Source of the DNA: Planctomycetota bacterium
Lineage (GTDB): Bacteria > Planctomycetota > Phycisphaerae > UBA1845 > PWPN01
NCBI GenBank assembly: GCA_016209665.1
Contig: JACQVT010000627.1
Location: forward strand, 1-5,677
Direction of reading: 5' to 3'
Length of the DNA stretch: 5,677 nucleotides
Both the position numbers and the translations under genes were made by a program. The stretch's first letter is position 1, and each line of letters opens with the position of its first letter. Below, piece after piece: positions 1 through 4,854 of this stretch. Under the pieces are notes generated by a model, which made no database searches, was not told the origin of the DNA, and saw only the letters and a list, made by a program, of their open reading frames with translations.

Positions 1-1
1 G

Positions 2-190
2 TTCCTGGGCAGCCACCGGCTCAAAGGCACCACGCTTCGCGACGGCGAGGCCTGGGCCATCATCAACGATCGAATCGTGCGCGTCGGCGAGCACATCGAC
101 GGATTCGAGCTGCAGCGGGTGGAGCGTTATCGGGCCTTCCTGGCCAAGGACGATCTGAGTGTCGTGTTATCGCTCCCGTTGCCGTACTGA
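2..190 (+). CDS. C-terminal end of a GspB/GspC/PilP-like secretion-pilus assembly protein (partial)
   Basis: An open frame enters at the left edge and ends at TGA 188-190, leaving 62 codons. The visible part has the pattern L-x-G-T, then A-I-I-N-D-R-I-V-R-V-G-E-x-I-D-G-F-x-L-x-R-V, then a short basic/acidic stretch and a hydrophobic tail ending PLPY. The pattern 'small hydrophobic strand, AIIN, V-x-x-G, G-x-x-L/V, I/V-E' is what the periplasmic homology regions of GspB, GspC and PilP look like. These proteins connect the inner-membrane platform with the secretin. The position directly before a pseudopilin cluster fits that role. The N-terminus, any membrane anchor and any proline-rich linker lie outside the window, so the exact family cannot be decided. 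The frame is certain; the function is inferred from a short motif and context. Confidence 0.6.
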   Translation, partial: FLGSHRLKGTTLRDGEAWAIINDRIVRVGEHIDGFELQRVERYRAFLAKDDLSVVLSLPLPY

Positions 191-314
191 AACCGGCGCT
201 GACCCTGGAGATAGCAACTAAAGTGCTCCGCGGCAATACACGATGTCAGGAGCGGTATCCCACGTTACAGGCACGATGGGACGATTCACGGTCTTACGGA
301 AGTGAGGAACAAAC
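191..314 (+). other. 124-bp gap before the major pseudopilin gene
   Basis: This is the longest untranslated gap in the cluster and it precedes the gene expected to need the highest expression. I find no convincing -35/-10 pair, no strong hairpin with a U-tract and no clear sigma-54 site on the + strand. The only recognisable element is the ribosome binding region at 298-307. A promoter here is plausible from position but is not shown by the sequence. Confidence 0.4.
298..307 (+). promoter_or_regulatory. Purine-rich ribosome binding region for the GspG-like gene
   Basis: GGAAGTGAGG ends 7 bases before ATG 315. It is a fair but not perfect Shine-Dalgarno match. It supports ATG 315, which also gives a typical 8-residue prepilin leader. 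The alternative frame starting at 302 has no such leader. Confidence 0.5.
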
Positions 315-809
315 ATGAAAGGCACGAGGAAGTCAGGATTCAGTCTGATCGAGCTGATCATCGTCATCGTGATTCTGGCGGTGATCTCGGCGATCGCGTT
401 GCCCCGCATCAGCCGCGGCGCCAAGGGGGCCAACGAGTCGGCGGTGGGCCAGAACCTGGCCCTGATCCGCAGCGCCATCGAGACCTATGCCGCCGAGCAC
501 GATGGCACTTTCCCGGGCACGGACGAGGCGACGTTTGTCTCCGGCCTGACGAAGTTCTCCGACAAGGCGGGGGCGACGAGCGACACCAAGGACTCGGCCA
601 CCGGCAAGATCTACGGGCCGTACCTGCTCAAGATCCCCCCGCTGACCGTCGGCGCCAACGCCGGCAAGAACACCGTGACGGTGGGCAACACCGGCCCGGC
701 CGCCGGAGGCACCACCGGCTGGGTGTACAACTACAAGAGCGGCCAGCTCATCGCGAACTGCGCTGACACCGAGCTGGCGGAGAACGGCACCAAGTTCAAC
801 ACCTGGTGA
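315..809 (+). CDS. gspG: GspG-like major pseudopilin
   Basis: The protein has 164 residues. It begins with a short basic leader MKGTRKSG and then F-S-L-I-E-L, a textbook prepilin peptidase site: cleavage after Gly8, methylation of Phe9, Glu13 at +5. A hydrophobic helix covers about residues 9-30 and ends in the A-L-P-R-I break typical of GspG. An amphipathic helix follows (about 38-58, with N-L-A-L-I-R-S-A-I-E-T-Y), then the H-D-G-T-F-P-G turn seen after the long helix in GspG proteins. The C-terminal half is a variable beta region with G-P-Y-L-L-K-I-P-P and a final strand W-V-Y-N-Y...G...I-A-N. It is somewhat longer than a typical mature proteobacterial GspG, and I do not see the usual calcium-loop pattern near the end. 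It should be the fibre-forming subunit, anchored in the inner membrane before assembly. As first of five prepilin-like genes, it is the usual position for the major subunit. A type IV pilin role instead of type II secretion cannot be excluded. Confidence 0.88.
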   Translation: MKGTRKSGFSLIELIIVIVILAVISAIALPRISRGAKGANESAVGQNLALIRSAIETYAAEHDGTFPGTDEATFVSGLTKFSDKAGATSDTKDSATGKIYGPYLLKIPPLTVGANAGKNTVTVGNTGPAAGGTTGWVYNYKSGQLIANCADTELAENGTKFNTW

Positions 810-810
810 T
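805..810 (+). promoter_or_regulatory. Ribosome binding site overlapping the stop of the upstream gene
   Basis: GGTGAT matches the 3' part of the extended Shine-Dalgarno consensus and ends 8 bases before ATG 819. The TGA stop of the GspG-like gene (807-809) lies inside it. Ribosomes ending on the first gene would sit on the initiation site of the next, so translational coupling is likely. Confidence 0.45.
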
Positions 811-818
811 GTTGCCAC

Positions 819-1361
819 ATGTCCGTCCGGCCGAATCGTCCCACTGGACGTGAGAACCAGCCCGGCGGTCCGCCTGCGCGGCGGACCGCCGGCTTCTCGT
901 TGCCGGAGCTGCTGGTCGTCATCGTGGTCCTGGCCGTGATGGCCACGGTGGGCATCAGCCGGTATGCGGGCTCGGTCGTGCATCACGAGCTGCACGCCGC
1001 GGCCCGGCGCGTCCAGGCCGACCTGGAGCTGGCGCGGCAGCGGGCCATCGCCACCGGCGCCGGCCAGACCGTCCAATTCACGGCGGGCACCGGCCGTTAC
1101 AGCCTTCTCGGCGTGGCCGACATCAACCGCCCCGGCAGCACCTACGCGATCGATCTGGCCGGCTCGCCCTACCAGGTCACGATAGCGAGCGCCAACTTCG
1201 ACGGCGCCGGGGCCAGCCAGATCACCTTTGACGCCTACGGGAAGCCGGTCTTCGCACAGGTTCTGGCGGCCAACGTGATACCGTCGGTCGTGCTGACGGC
1301 GGGGGGACGGACGGTCACCGTTGCGCTGGACCCCTCGTCCGGCAAAGCGCATCTGCCCTGA
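819..1361 (+). CDS. gspH: GspH/FimT-like minor pseudopilin with a long leader
   Basis: The protein has 180 residues. A 25-residue hydrophilic leader rich in Pro, Gly and Arg ends at Gly25, followed by F-S-L-P-E-L-L-V-V-I-V-V-L. Phe26 is +1 and Glu30 is +5, so it is a good prepilin peptidase substrate. The helix ends near S-R-Y-A, then comes a helix with A-A-R-R-V-Q-A-D-L-E-L-A-R-Q-R-A-I-A-T, the GspH/FimT hallmark around L-x-x-A-R-x-x-A. A beta-rich domain follows with V-Q-F, Y-S-L, I-T-F-D-A-Y-G-K-P and a late G-G-R-T-V-T-V-A-L-D...G-K pattern, which is how GspH domains end. I see no alternative start in this frame between ATG 819 and the cleavage site, so the long leader seems real. Part of the leader is encoded by the perfect inverted repeat at 862-892. 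GspH is expected at the pseudopilus tip with the I, J and K-type proteins encoded next. Confidence 0.85.
   Translation: MSVRPNRPTGRENQPGGPPARRTAGFSLPELLVVIVVLAVMATVGISRYAGSVVHHELHAAARRVQADLELARQRAIATGAGQTVQFTAGTGRYSLLGVADINRPGSTYAIDLAGSPYQVTIASANFDGAGASQITFDAYGKPVFAQVLAANVIPSVVLTAGGRTVTVALDPSSGKAHLP
862..892 (+). repeat. Perfect 13-bp inverted repeat inside the GspH-like leader
   Basis: The left arm 862-874 (CCGGCGGTCCGCC) and right arm 880-892 are exact reverse complements, separated by 5 bases (875-879). A second helix can form outside it: GAGAA 852-856 with TTCTC 894-898. Each arm is itself nearly palindromic (GGCGG-N-CCGCC). It starts 43 bases after the ATG and encodes residues about 15-25 of the prepilin leader, just before the processing site. 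There is no U-tract, so it is not a standard terminator. Confidence 0.85.
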
Positions 1362-1363
1362 GC

Positions 1364-1370
1364 GGGGGAG
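1364..1370 (+). promoter_or_regulatory. Ribosome binding site of the GspJ-like gene
   Basis: GGGGGAG lies 6 bases before ATG 1377, in the 15-base gap after the GspH-like stop. It fixes the start at 1377, giving an 18-residue leader. Confidence 0.6.
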
Positions 1371-1376
1371 ACCGCC

Positions 1377-2468
1377 ATGACGCAGCCGAGCACATCTCGA
1401 CCACGGCGACGATGCATCGCCTCGTCGGCTTTCACCCTGGCCGAGATGATCGTCAGCCTGACCATTCTCAGCGTACTGTCGGTCGGGGTTGCCTCGGCGG
1501 TGCTGGTCGCCACCCAGACGATCGAGAGAGAAGGCGCTCTGTCCACCCGCATCCTCGCGGCGGCGGACGTCTCCAACCAGATGATGGTCGAGTTGGGCTC
1601 GGCGGTCAACGTGGTGGAAACGGGGGCCACCGCGGTCACGATGGCCGTGCCCGACCGCGACGGCAACGGCGAGACCGAGCAGATCCGTTACTCGTGGTCC
1701 GGCGTCGCCGGCGATCCGCTCAACCGCGAGTACAACAGCGAGCCGGCCTTTGCCATCCTCAAGGACCTTCGCAGCTTTTCGCTCGCCTACGACACCGCCC
1801 CGCTGGCCGATCCCGCGGCCGCCGGTAACGAGTACTCCGTGGCCAGCCACAAGTCCACCGCCGACCTCAGCAGTTTCAAGCCCAACGCATCCAAGTGGAT
1901 CAGCCAGTGCTTCCGTCCGGCCCTGCCCGCCGGGGGCACCGGCTGGAAGCTCAAACGGATATCCATCTACGCTAAGAACATCGGCGGCGTCGACGGTCAG
2001 CTTACGATCGAGCTGCGCACGGCCCAGGCGGACGGCCGGCCGGGGACGCAACTGGTTTGTCAAACCGTGGCCTACGAGAGCGACTTGAGCGGCTCATTTA
2101 CCTGGGCGAGCTTCGGATTCCCCTCGGGAAGCTGCCTGTCGGGCTGGCTTTCACCCAGTCAGTCGTTCTGCCTGATCGTCAAGGGAAGCGTCAACGACAG
2201 TTGCGAGCTTCGCTACCACCACAAGAACGCCGCCATCACGAACTACTATCTGGCCACCAGCGACAACGGCGGCGCCAGTTGGTCGATTCTGAACAAGCAG
2301 ACCATGCTGTTCGAGGTCTTTGCCACCGTGAACGGCGTGAGCGGCGGCGGCACGAGTTCGAGGTCCGCTCTGGCGGCCGTCCGATGGCAACTGAGCGTCG
2401 GCGCCGATGCGGCGGCCCAGATCGACGGCGGGGCCCAACTCGTCAACGGACCGGAGTTGATGCAATGA
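1377..2468 (+). CDS. GspJ/PilW-like pseudopilin with an inserted jelly-roll-like domain
   Basis: The protein has 363 residues, against roughly 200 for an ordinary GspJ. An Arg-rich leader ends at Ala18, followed by F-T-L-A-E-M-I-V-S-L-T-I-L (Phe19 +1, Glu23 +5), so -1 is Ala instead of Gly. After the hydrophobic helix (about 19-45) come typical GspJ/PilW features: Q-M-M-V-E-L, a beta region with D-R-D-G-N-G-E-T-E-Q-I-R-Y-S-W-S-G and P-L-N-R-E-Y-N, then L-K-D-L-R-S-F-S-L-A-Y-D (129-139). The closing pseudopilin strands appear only at about 329-360 (A-A-V-R-W-Q-L-S-V-G...L-V-N-G-P-E-L-M). Between them, about 155-318, sits a separate domain: W-K-L-K-R-I-S-I-Y-A-K-N, D-G-Q-L-T-I-E-L-R-T-A, G-R-P-G-T-Q-L, F-T-W-A-S-F, F-C-L-I-V-K-G and D-N-G-G-A-S-W, with five cysteines (178, 228, 253, 265, 276). 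This resembles jelly-roll or carbohydrate-binding-like modules on secreted proteins. It probably caps the pseudopilus and displays the domain. The pseudopilin call is strong; the fold of the insert is inference. Confidence 0.8.
   Translation: MTQPSTSRPRRRCIASSAFTLAEMIVSLTILSVLSVGVASAVLVATQTIEREGALSTRILAAADVSNQMMVELGSAVNVVETGATAVTMAVPDRDGNGETEQIRYSWSGVAGDPLNREYNSEPAFAILKDLRSFSLAYDTAPLADPAAAGNEYSVASHKSTADLSSFKPNASKWISQCFRPALPAGGTGWKLKRISIYAKNIGGVDGQLTIELRTAQADGRPGTQLVCQTVAYESDLSGSFTWASFGFPSGSCLSGWLSPSQSFCLIVKGSVNDSCELRYHHKNAAITNYYLATSDNGGASWSILNKQTMLFEVFATVNGVSGGGTSSRSALAAVRWQLSVGADAAAQIDGGAQLVNGPELMQ
2453..2456 (+). promoter_or_regulatory. Ribosome binding site of the GspI-like gene within the preceding coding region
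   Basis: GGAG lies 8 bases before ATG 2465, inside the last codons of the GspJ-like gene. It selects 2465 as the start of a frame that is open far upstream, and it fits coupled translation through the ATGA overlap. Confidence 0.5.
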
Positions 2469-3025
2469 GCGGCAGCAGCGGCAGGACGGCCTCCGAGGCC
2501 CGCGCCCGGGCGTTCACGCTCGTCGAGGCGGTGATCTCGACCGTCATCGTCAGCGTGGCGATGGTCGCGGCCCTCACCTCGGTATCGCGGTCGAGCCTGT
2601 TCCGACGGATCGCCAACGAGCGGCAGATCGGCTTCCAGCTCGGCCAGCAACTCATGGCCGAGATTCTTTCCAAGGACTACCTGGACCCGGCCTATCCCGG
2701 CGGAGGCAGCATGGGGCCCGGCGGCGACGAAACCGCAACCGGCAACCGGAGCCTCTATGACGACGTCGATGACTACAACGGCTGGCTCGAGTGTCCCCCC
2801 AGGCTGGCCGACGGCACGGTCATCGCCAACCGGACCCAATGGTATCGCAAGGTCAACGTGGCCTGGGTGCGCCCCACGAGCCCCGACGTGCCCGTCGGCT
2901 ACGAGACCTGGCTCAAACGAATCACCGTCGAGGTGGGCACCGTGGTGGCGGGCGGCAGCGTCTCGTTCAGCCGGAACCGCCAACCGAAGGCCACGCTCGT
3001 GGCCCTGGCGGGACAAGGGCGTTGA
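2465..3025 (+). CDS. GspI/MshD-like minor pseudopilin
   Basis: The protein has 186 residues. The frame is open from far upstream, but ATG 2465 is chosen because it overlaps the previous stop (ATGA 2465-2468), has GGAG 8 bases upstream and places a 16-residue leader before F-T-L-V-E-A-V-I-S. Ala16 is -1, Phe17 +1 and Glu21 +5. The hydrophobic helix runs to about residue 41. Next comes A-N-E-R-Q-I-G-F-Q-L-G-Q-Q-L-M-A-E-I-L-S-K, with the Q-L-M-A-E-I pattern characteristic of GspI and MshD/PilV-type pseudopilins. A Gly-rich loop (about 79-94) leads to L-Y-D-D-V-D-D-Y-N-G-W, an MshD-like signature. The rest is predicted beta strands: W-Y-R-K-V-N-V-A-W-V, L-K-R-I-T-V-E-V and A-T-L-V-A-L. It should be a tip subunit interacting with the J and K-like neighbours. 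The exact pseudopilin class is less sure than the family. Confidence 0.82.
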   Translation: MSGSSGRTASEARARAFTLVEAVISTVIVSVAMVAALTSVSRSSLFRRIANERQIGFQLGQQLMAEILSKDYLDPAYPGGGSMGPGGDETATGNRSLYDDVDDYNGWLECPPRLADGTVIANRTQWYRKVNVAWVRPTSPDVPVGYETWLKRITVEVGTVVAGGSVSFSRNRQPKATLVALAGQGR

Positions 3026-3037
3026 CGGAACCCAAAG

Positions 3038-4303
3038 ATGCGTGGACAGCGGCACCAAACGGCGAGCGGCAGCAAGCGTCGGGCCAGCGGATACGTCCTG
3101 GTGTTGGGGGCGACTCTGCTCATTTCCGTCATCGGTCTGACCTCGCTGACGCTGGTGCGGGTTCAGTACAAGGTCGAGCAGTCGGGCATGGACGCCATAC
3201 ACGCCCAGATGTACGCCCGTTCCGGCGTTGAACTCGCCTTGTCCACCAGCTACGTGGACTCGAGTTGGCGGGCCAACTACGCCTCGTACACCGCCTTGAT
3301 GCCGCTGGCGTTCGACAAGGGCACCTGCTCGATCGCCATCTCCGAGGCCGATGGTTCCGCCCTGGACACTGCGACGGACAACCCGGTCCTTCTGACCGGC
3401 GTCGGTACGGTGGGCTCTGCCGCTTCGCCGCACGCGGTCTACAAGTGGTCGGTGTCGGCCCACCAGCCCGCGATGGAGTTCCTGCGGACGGCACTGCATG
3501 CCGCCGGTTCCATCACGGTCTCCGGCGGGACGATTACCGCTGAGGACGGCCCCCTCTCCACCAACCAGACCCTCACGAATCTTGGCACCATCAACGGCGA
3601 CGTTGAAGCCAAGGTGCTGCTCAATGCGGGCTCCATCAGCGGATCCATCACCGTCAACGCGCCGGCCAAGTCGATGCCATCATCCACCGCATTGGACTTC
3701 TACCGCTCGCGGGCGACCACGCTGCCGGCAGCCTCGATCGGAAGCACCTTGCAGTGGGTCGTTCTTTCCCCGCAGTCGAACCCCTACGGGTCGGCGAACG
3801 CCGACGGCCTCTACTACATCAAGCCCGGCGGCAACCTGACCATTAAGAACTGTCGGATCGTCGGTACGTTGGTGGTGGAACTGTTCTCCGGCAGGACCCT
3901 CACCCTCGATCAGGGGCTGTTGTGGCAAACGGCCCGAGCGGACTATCCGGCACTGGTGCTCAGCGGGTCCTGCGACATCCAGATGGAGCCGACCCTGTAT
4001 GAGTCAAACTTGCTCAGCTTCAACCCGCCGGGTACGCCCTATCGCGGCCAATCGGACACCGATAAAGTGGATTCCTATCCCTCCAGCATCGGAGGGTTGA
4101 TTCACGTCATCGGATCGACTTCGTCGGTTCTGGTGCAGGACTCCAGCCAGATTGTCGGCTGCCTGGTGGCCGAGGGACCGGTCGAACTGAGGAACACGCC
4201 GAAACTGACCGCCGATCTGGACTTCCTGGTCGACCCGCCTCAGCGCTACCGCTCCAGTTGGCTGGTCCTCGATCCCGGCACCTGGACCCGGATCACGCCC
4301 TGA
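3038..4303 (+). CDS. GspK/PilX-like minor pseudopilin with a beta-helix-like body
   Basis: The protein has 421 residues and starts 12 bases after the GspI-like stop, with only a weak upstream GACGGA as ribosome site. A basic 18-residue leader ends at Gly18, followed by Y-V-L-V-L-G-A-T-L-L-I-S-V-I-G-L (about 19-40). Position +5 is Leu23, so the usual Glu is absent, as is known for GspK. The helix continues into Q-M-Y-A-R-S-G-V-E-L-A-L, the A-x-S/A-G-x-E-x-A pattern of GspK and PilX N-domains. From about 155 onward come short repeated strands with Gly/Asn turns (G-S-I-T-V-S-G-G-T-I-T, L-G-T-I-N-G-D-V, A-G-S-I-S-G-S-I-T-V, P-G-G-N-L-T-I-K-N-C-R-I-V-G-T-L). These suggest a right-handed beta-helix or bactofilin-like body, distinct from the alpha-helical domain of classical GspK. 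The C-terminus ends W-L-V-L-D-P-G-T-W. It likely sits at the pseudopilus tip. Its partner or cargo is unknown. Confidence 0.75.
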   Translation: MRGQRHQTASGSKRRASGYVLVLGATLLISVIGLTSLTLVRVQYKVEQSGMDAIHAQMYARSGVELALSTSYVDSSWRANYASYTALMPLAFDKGTCSIAISEADGSALDTATDNPVLLTGVGTVGSAASPHAVYKWSVSAHQPAMEFLRTALHAAGSITVSGGTITAEDGPLSTNQTLTNLGTINGDVEAKVLLNAGSISGSITVNAPAKSMPSSTALDFYRSRATTLPAASIGSTLQWVVLSPQSNPYGSANADGLYYIKPGGNLTIKNCRIVGTLVVELFSGRTLTLDQGLLWQTARADYPALVLSGSCDIQMEPTLYESNLLSFNPPGTPYRGQSDTDKVDSYPSSIGGLIHVIGSTSSVLVQDSSQIVGCLVAEGPVELRNTPKLTADLDFLVDPPQRYRSSWLVLDPGTWTRITP

Positions 4304-4320
4304 CCCTGTTACCGGACCTC

Positions 4321-4336
4321 GTCAGCACTTGCTGAC
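4321..4336 (+). repeat. Short intergenic inverted repeat, possible weak terminator or operator
   Basis: GTCAGC 4321-4326 and GCTGAC 4331-4336 are exact reverse complements with a 4-base loop (ACTT; its outer A and T could add a seventh pair). It begins 18 bases after the GspK-like stop and is followed only by TTTC. The stem is short and the U-tract poor, so Rho-independent termination is doubtful. A dyad binding site or a processing hairpin is equally possible. Confidence 0.35.
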
Positions 4337-4383
4337 TTTCAAGTCGTTCAGCTCCCTCAGTCCGCCGATAACATGCAAGGAAT

Positions 4384-4390
4384 GGGAGGA
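4384..4390 (+). promoter_or_regulatory. Ribosome binding site that decides the start of the small exported protein
   Basis: GGGAGGA lies 6 bases before ATG 4397, a near-ideal match and spacing. The in-frame ATG at 4373 has no comparable site, and using it would place this motif inside the gene. I therefore prefer 4397. Confidence 0.65.
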
Positions 4391-4396
4391 TCGACT

Positions 4397-4765
4397 ATGG
4401 ACCCGACAGTTGGCACGAGTGGTCGACGGCATTATCGGACGGCGCTCACGTTCGCACTGGGATTGATCGTCGGGGCCGCCGCGGGCGATTGGCGGCGGCC
4501 GGCGCAGGCCCAGATCCCCAACGCCGGCCAGCAGCGGCTGGAAGCCAACCAGGGCATCCAGCAGCTCAATGCGACGATGAGCGAGGTCCTGACCGTTTTA
4601 CGGACCGGCACCCTTAAGGTCCGCGTCGTCGAGACCGATAAGTCCCCAAGCGGGAGCCCGCTGCGAACGCTCCCCGATCAGAGTGGGCAGAAGCCGTCAT
4701 CCCCGGCACCCGCCGCGTCGGCGACGCCTTCCGGCAGTCCGACGGGCGGCGGGTCGCAACGATGA
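4397..4765 (+). CDS. Small exported or membrane-anchored protein of unknown function
   Basis: The protein has 122 residues from ATG 4397; starting at 4373 would add 8. I do not recognise the family. A basic segment (G-R-R-H-Y-R) precedes a hydrophobic stretch (about 15-29, T-A-L-T-F-A-L-G-L-I-V-G-A-A-A), then W-R-R-P-A-Q-A. A signal peptidase site after Ala38 is possible, or the stretch may remain as a membrane anchor. Residues about 44-70 (Q-R-L-E-A-N-Q-G-I-Q-Q-L-N...M-S-E-V-L-T-V-L) look amphipathic and helical, possibly a short coiled coil. A strand L-K-V-R-V-V-E-T follows, and the last 40 residues are Pro/Ser/Gly-rich and probably disordered. It lies between the pseudopilins and the secretin, and its stop overlaps an ATG (ATGATGA). 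A periplasmic helper of the secretin, such as a pilotin-like or scaffold role, is a positional guess. No lipobox cysteine is present, so it is not a classical lipoprotein pilotin. Confidence 0.65.
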   Translation: MDPTVGTSGRRHYRTALTFALGLIVGAAAGDWRRPAQAQIPNAGQQRLEANQGIQQLNATMSEVLTVLRTGTLKVRVVETDKSPSGSPLRTLPDQSGQKPSSPAPAASATPSGSPTGGGSQR

Positions 4766-4854
4766 TGAGCCGGACGGGGCCGGCGCAGCGGCCGGCGGCT
4801 CGGATGCCGTCGAACTCAGGGCCACCTGGGCACGTGCACGGACGGACGTTTTGA
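4762..4854 (+). CDS. Possible 30-residue coupled micro-ORF between the small protein and the secretin
   Basis: ATG 4762 overlaps the stop of the preceding gene (ATGA), a second ATG follows at 4765, and the frame ends at TGA 4852-4854, which overlaps the proposed TTG start of the secretin (TTGA 4851-4854). The product is Pro/Gly/Arg-rich with no recognisable domain or membrane segment and no strong ribosome site. It could be a translated coupling peptide that carries ribosomes to the secretin start, or simply an untranslated gap that happens to be open. Its composition is not that of a typical gene, so confidence is low. Confidence 0.22.
   Translation: MMSRTGPAQRPAARMPSNSGPPGHVHGRTF

Noticed and set aside
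213..228. Sigma-54-like pattern on the minus strand (GAGCAC-N5-TTGCT)
   Set aside because: It matches only part of the consensus (GG reads AG) and points away from the pseudopilin genes into the preceding gene; most likely chance.
302..766. Alternative + strand frame starting just before the GspG-like gene
   Set aside because: The product is basic low-complexity sequence without motifs; the overlapping frame from 315 encodes a full GspG-like protein.
333..2063. 576-codon open frame on the minus strand across three pseudopilin genes
   Set aside because: It is antisense to genes with clear prepilin motifs; the product is rich in Arg, Gly and His without a domain. Such frames are common opposite GC-rich genes with strong third-position bias.
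2057..2464. Upstream extension of the GspI-like frame to ATG 2057
   Set aside because: The extension is Arg-rich, overlaps the J-like gene by about 400 bases and would bury the prepilin leader in mid-protein; ATG 2465 with GGAG upstream is clearly better.
2246..3499. 417-codon open frame on the minus strand
   Set aside because: The same shadow effect, opposite the J, I and K-like genes; low-complexity product with no recognisable motif.
4373..4396. Start of the small exported protein at ATG 4373
   Set aside because: It lacks a ribosome site, and the strong GGGAGGA site sits inside this extension exactly placed for ATG 4397.
4779..4796. Pair of GCCGGC palindromes (4779-4784 and 4791-4796) that could form a small hairpin
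   Set aside because: GCCGGC is expected often in such GC-rich DNA; the stem is 6 bp and does not extend.
4683..4850. GTG 4683 as an alternative secretin start
   Set aside because: It would overlap the preceding gene by 83 bases and add a long Arg/Pro-rich stretch before the signal peptide, which would spoil export.
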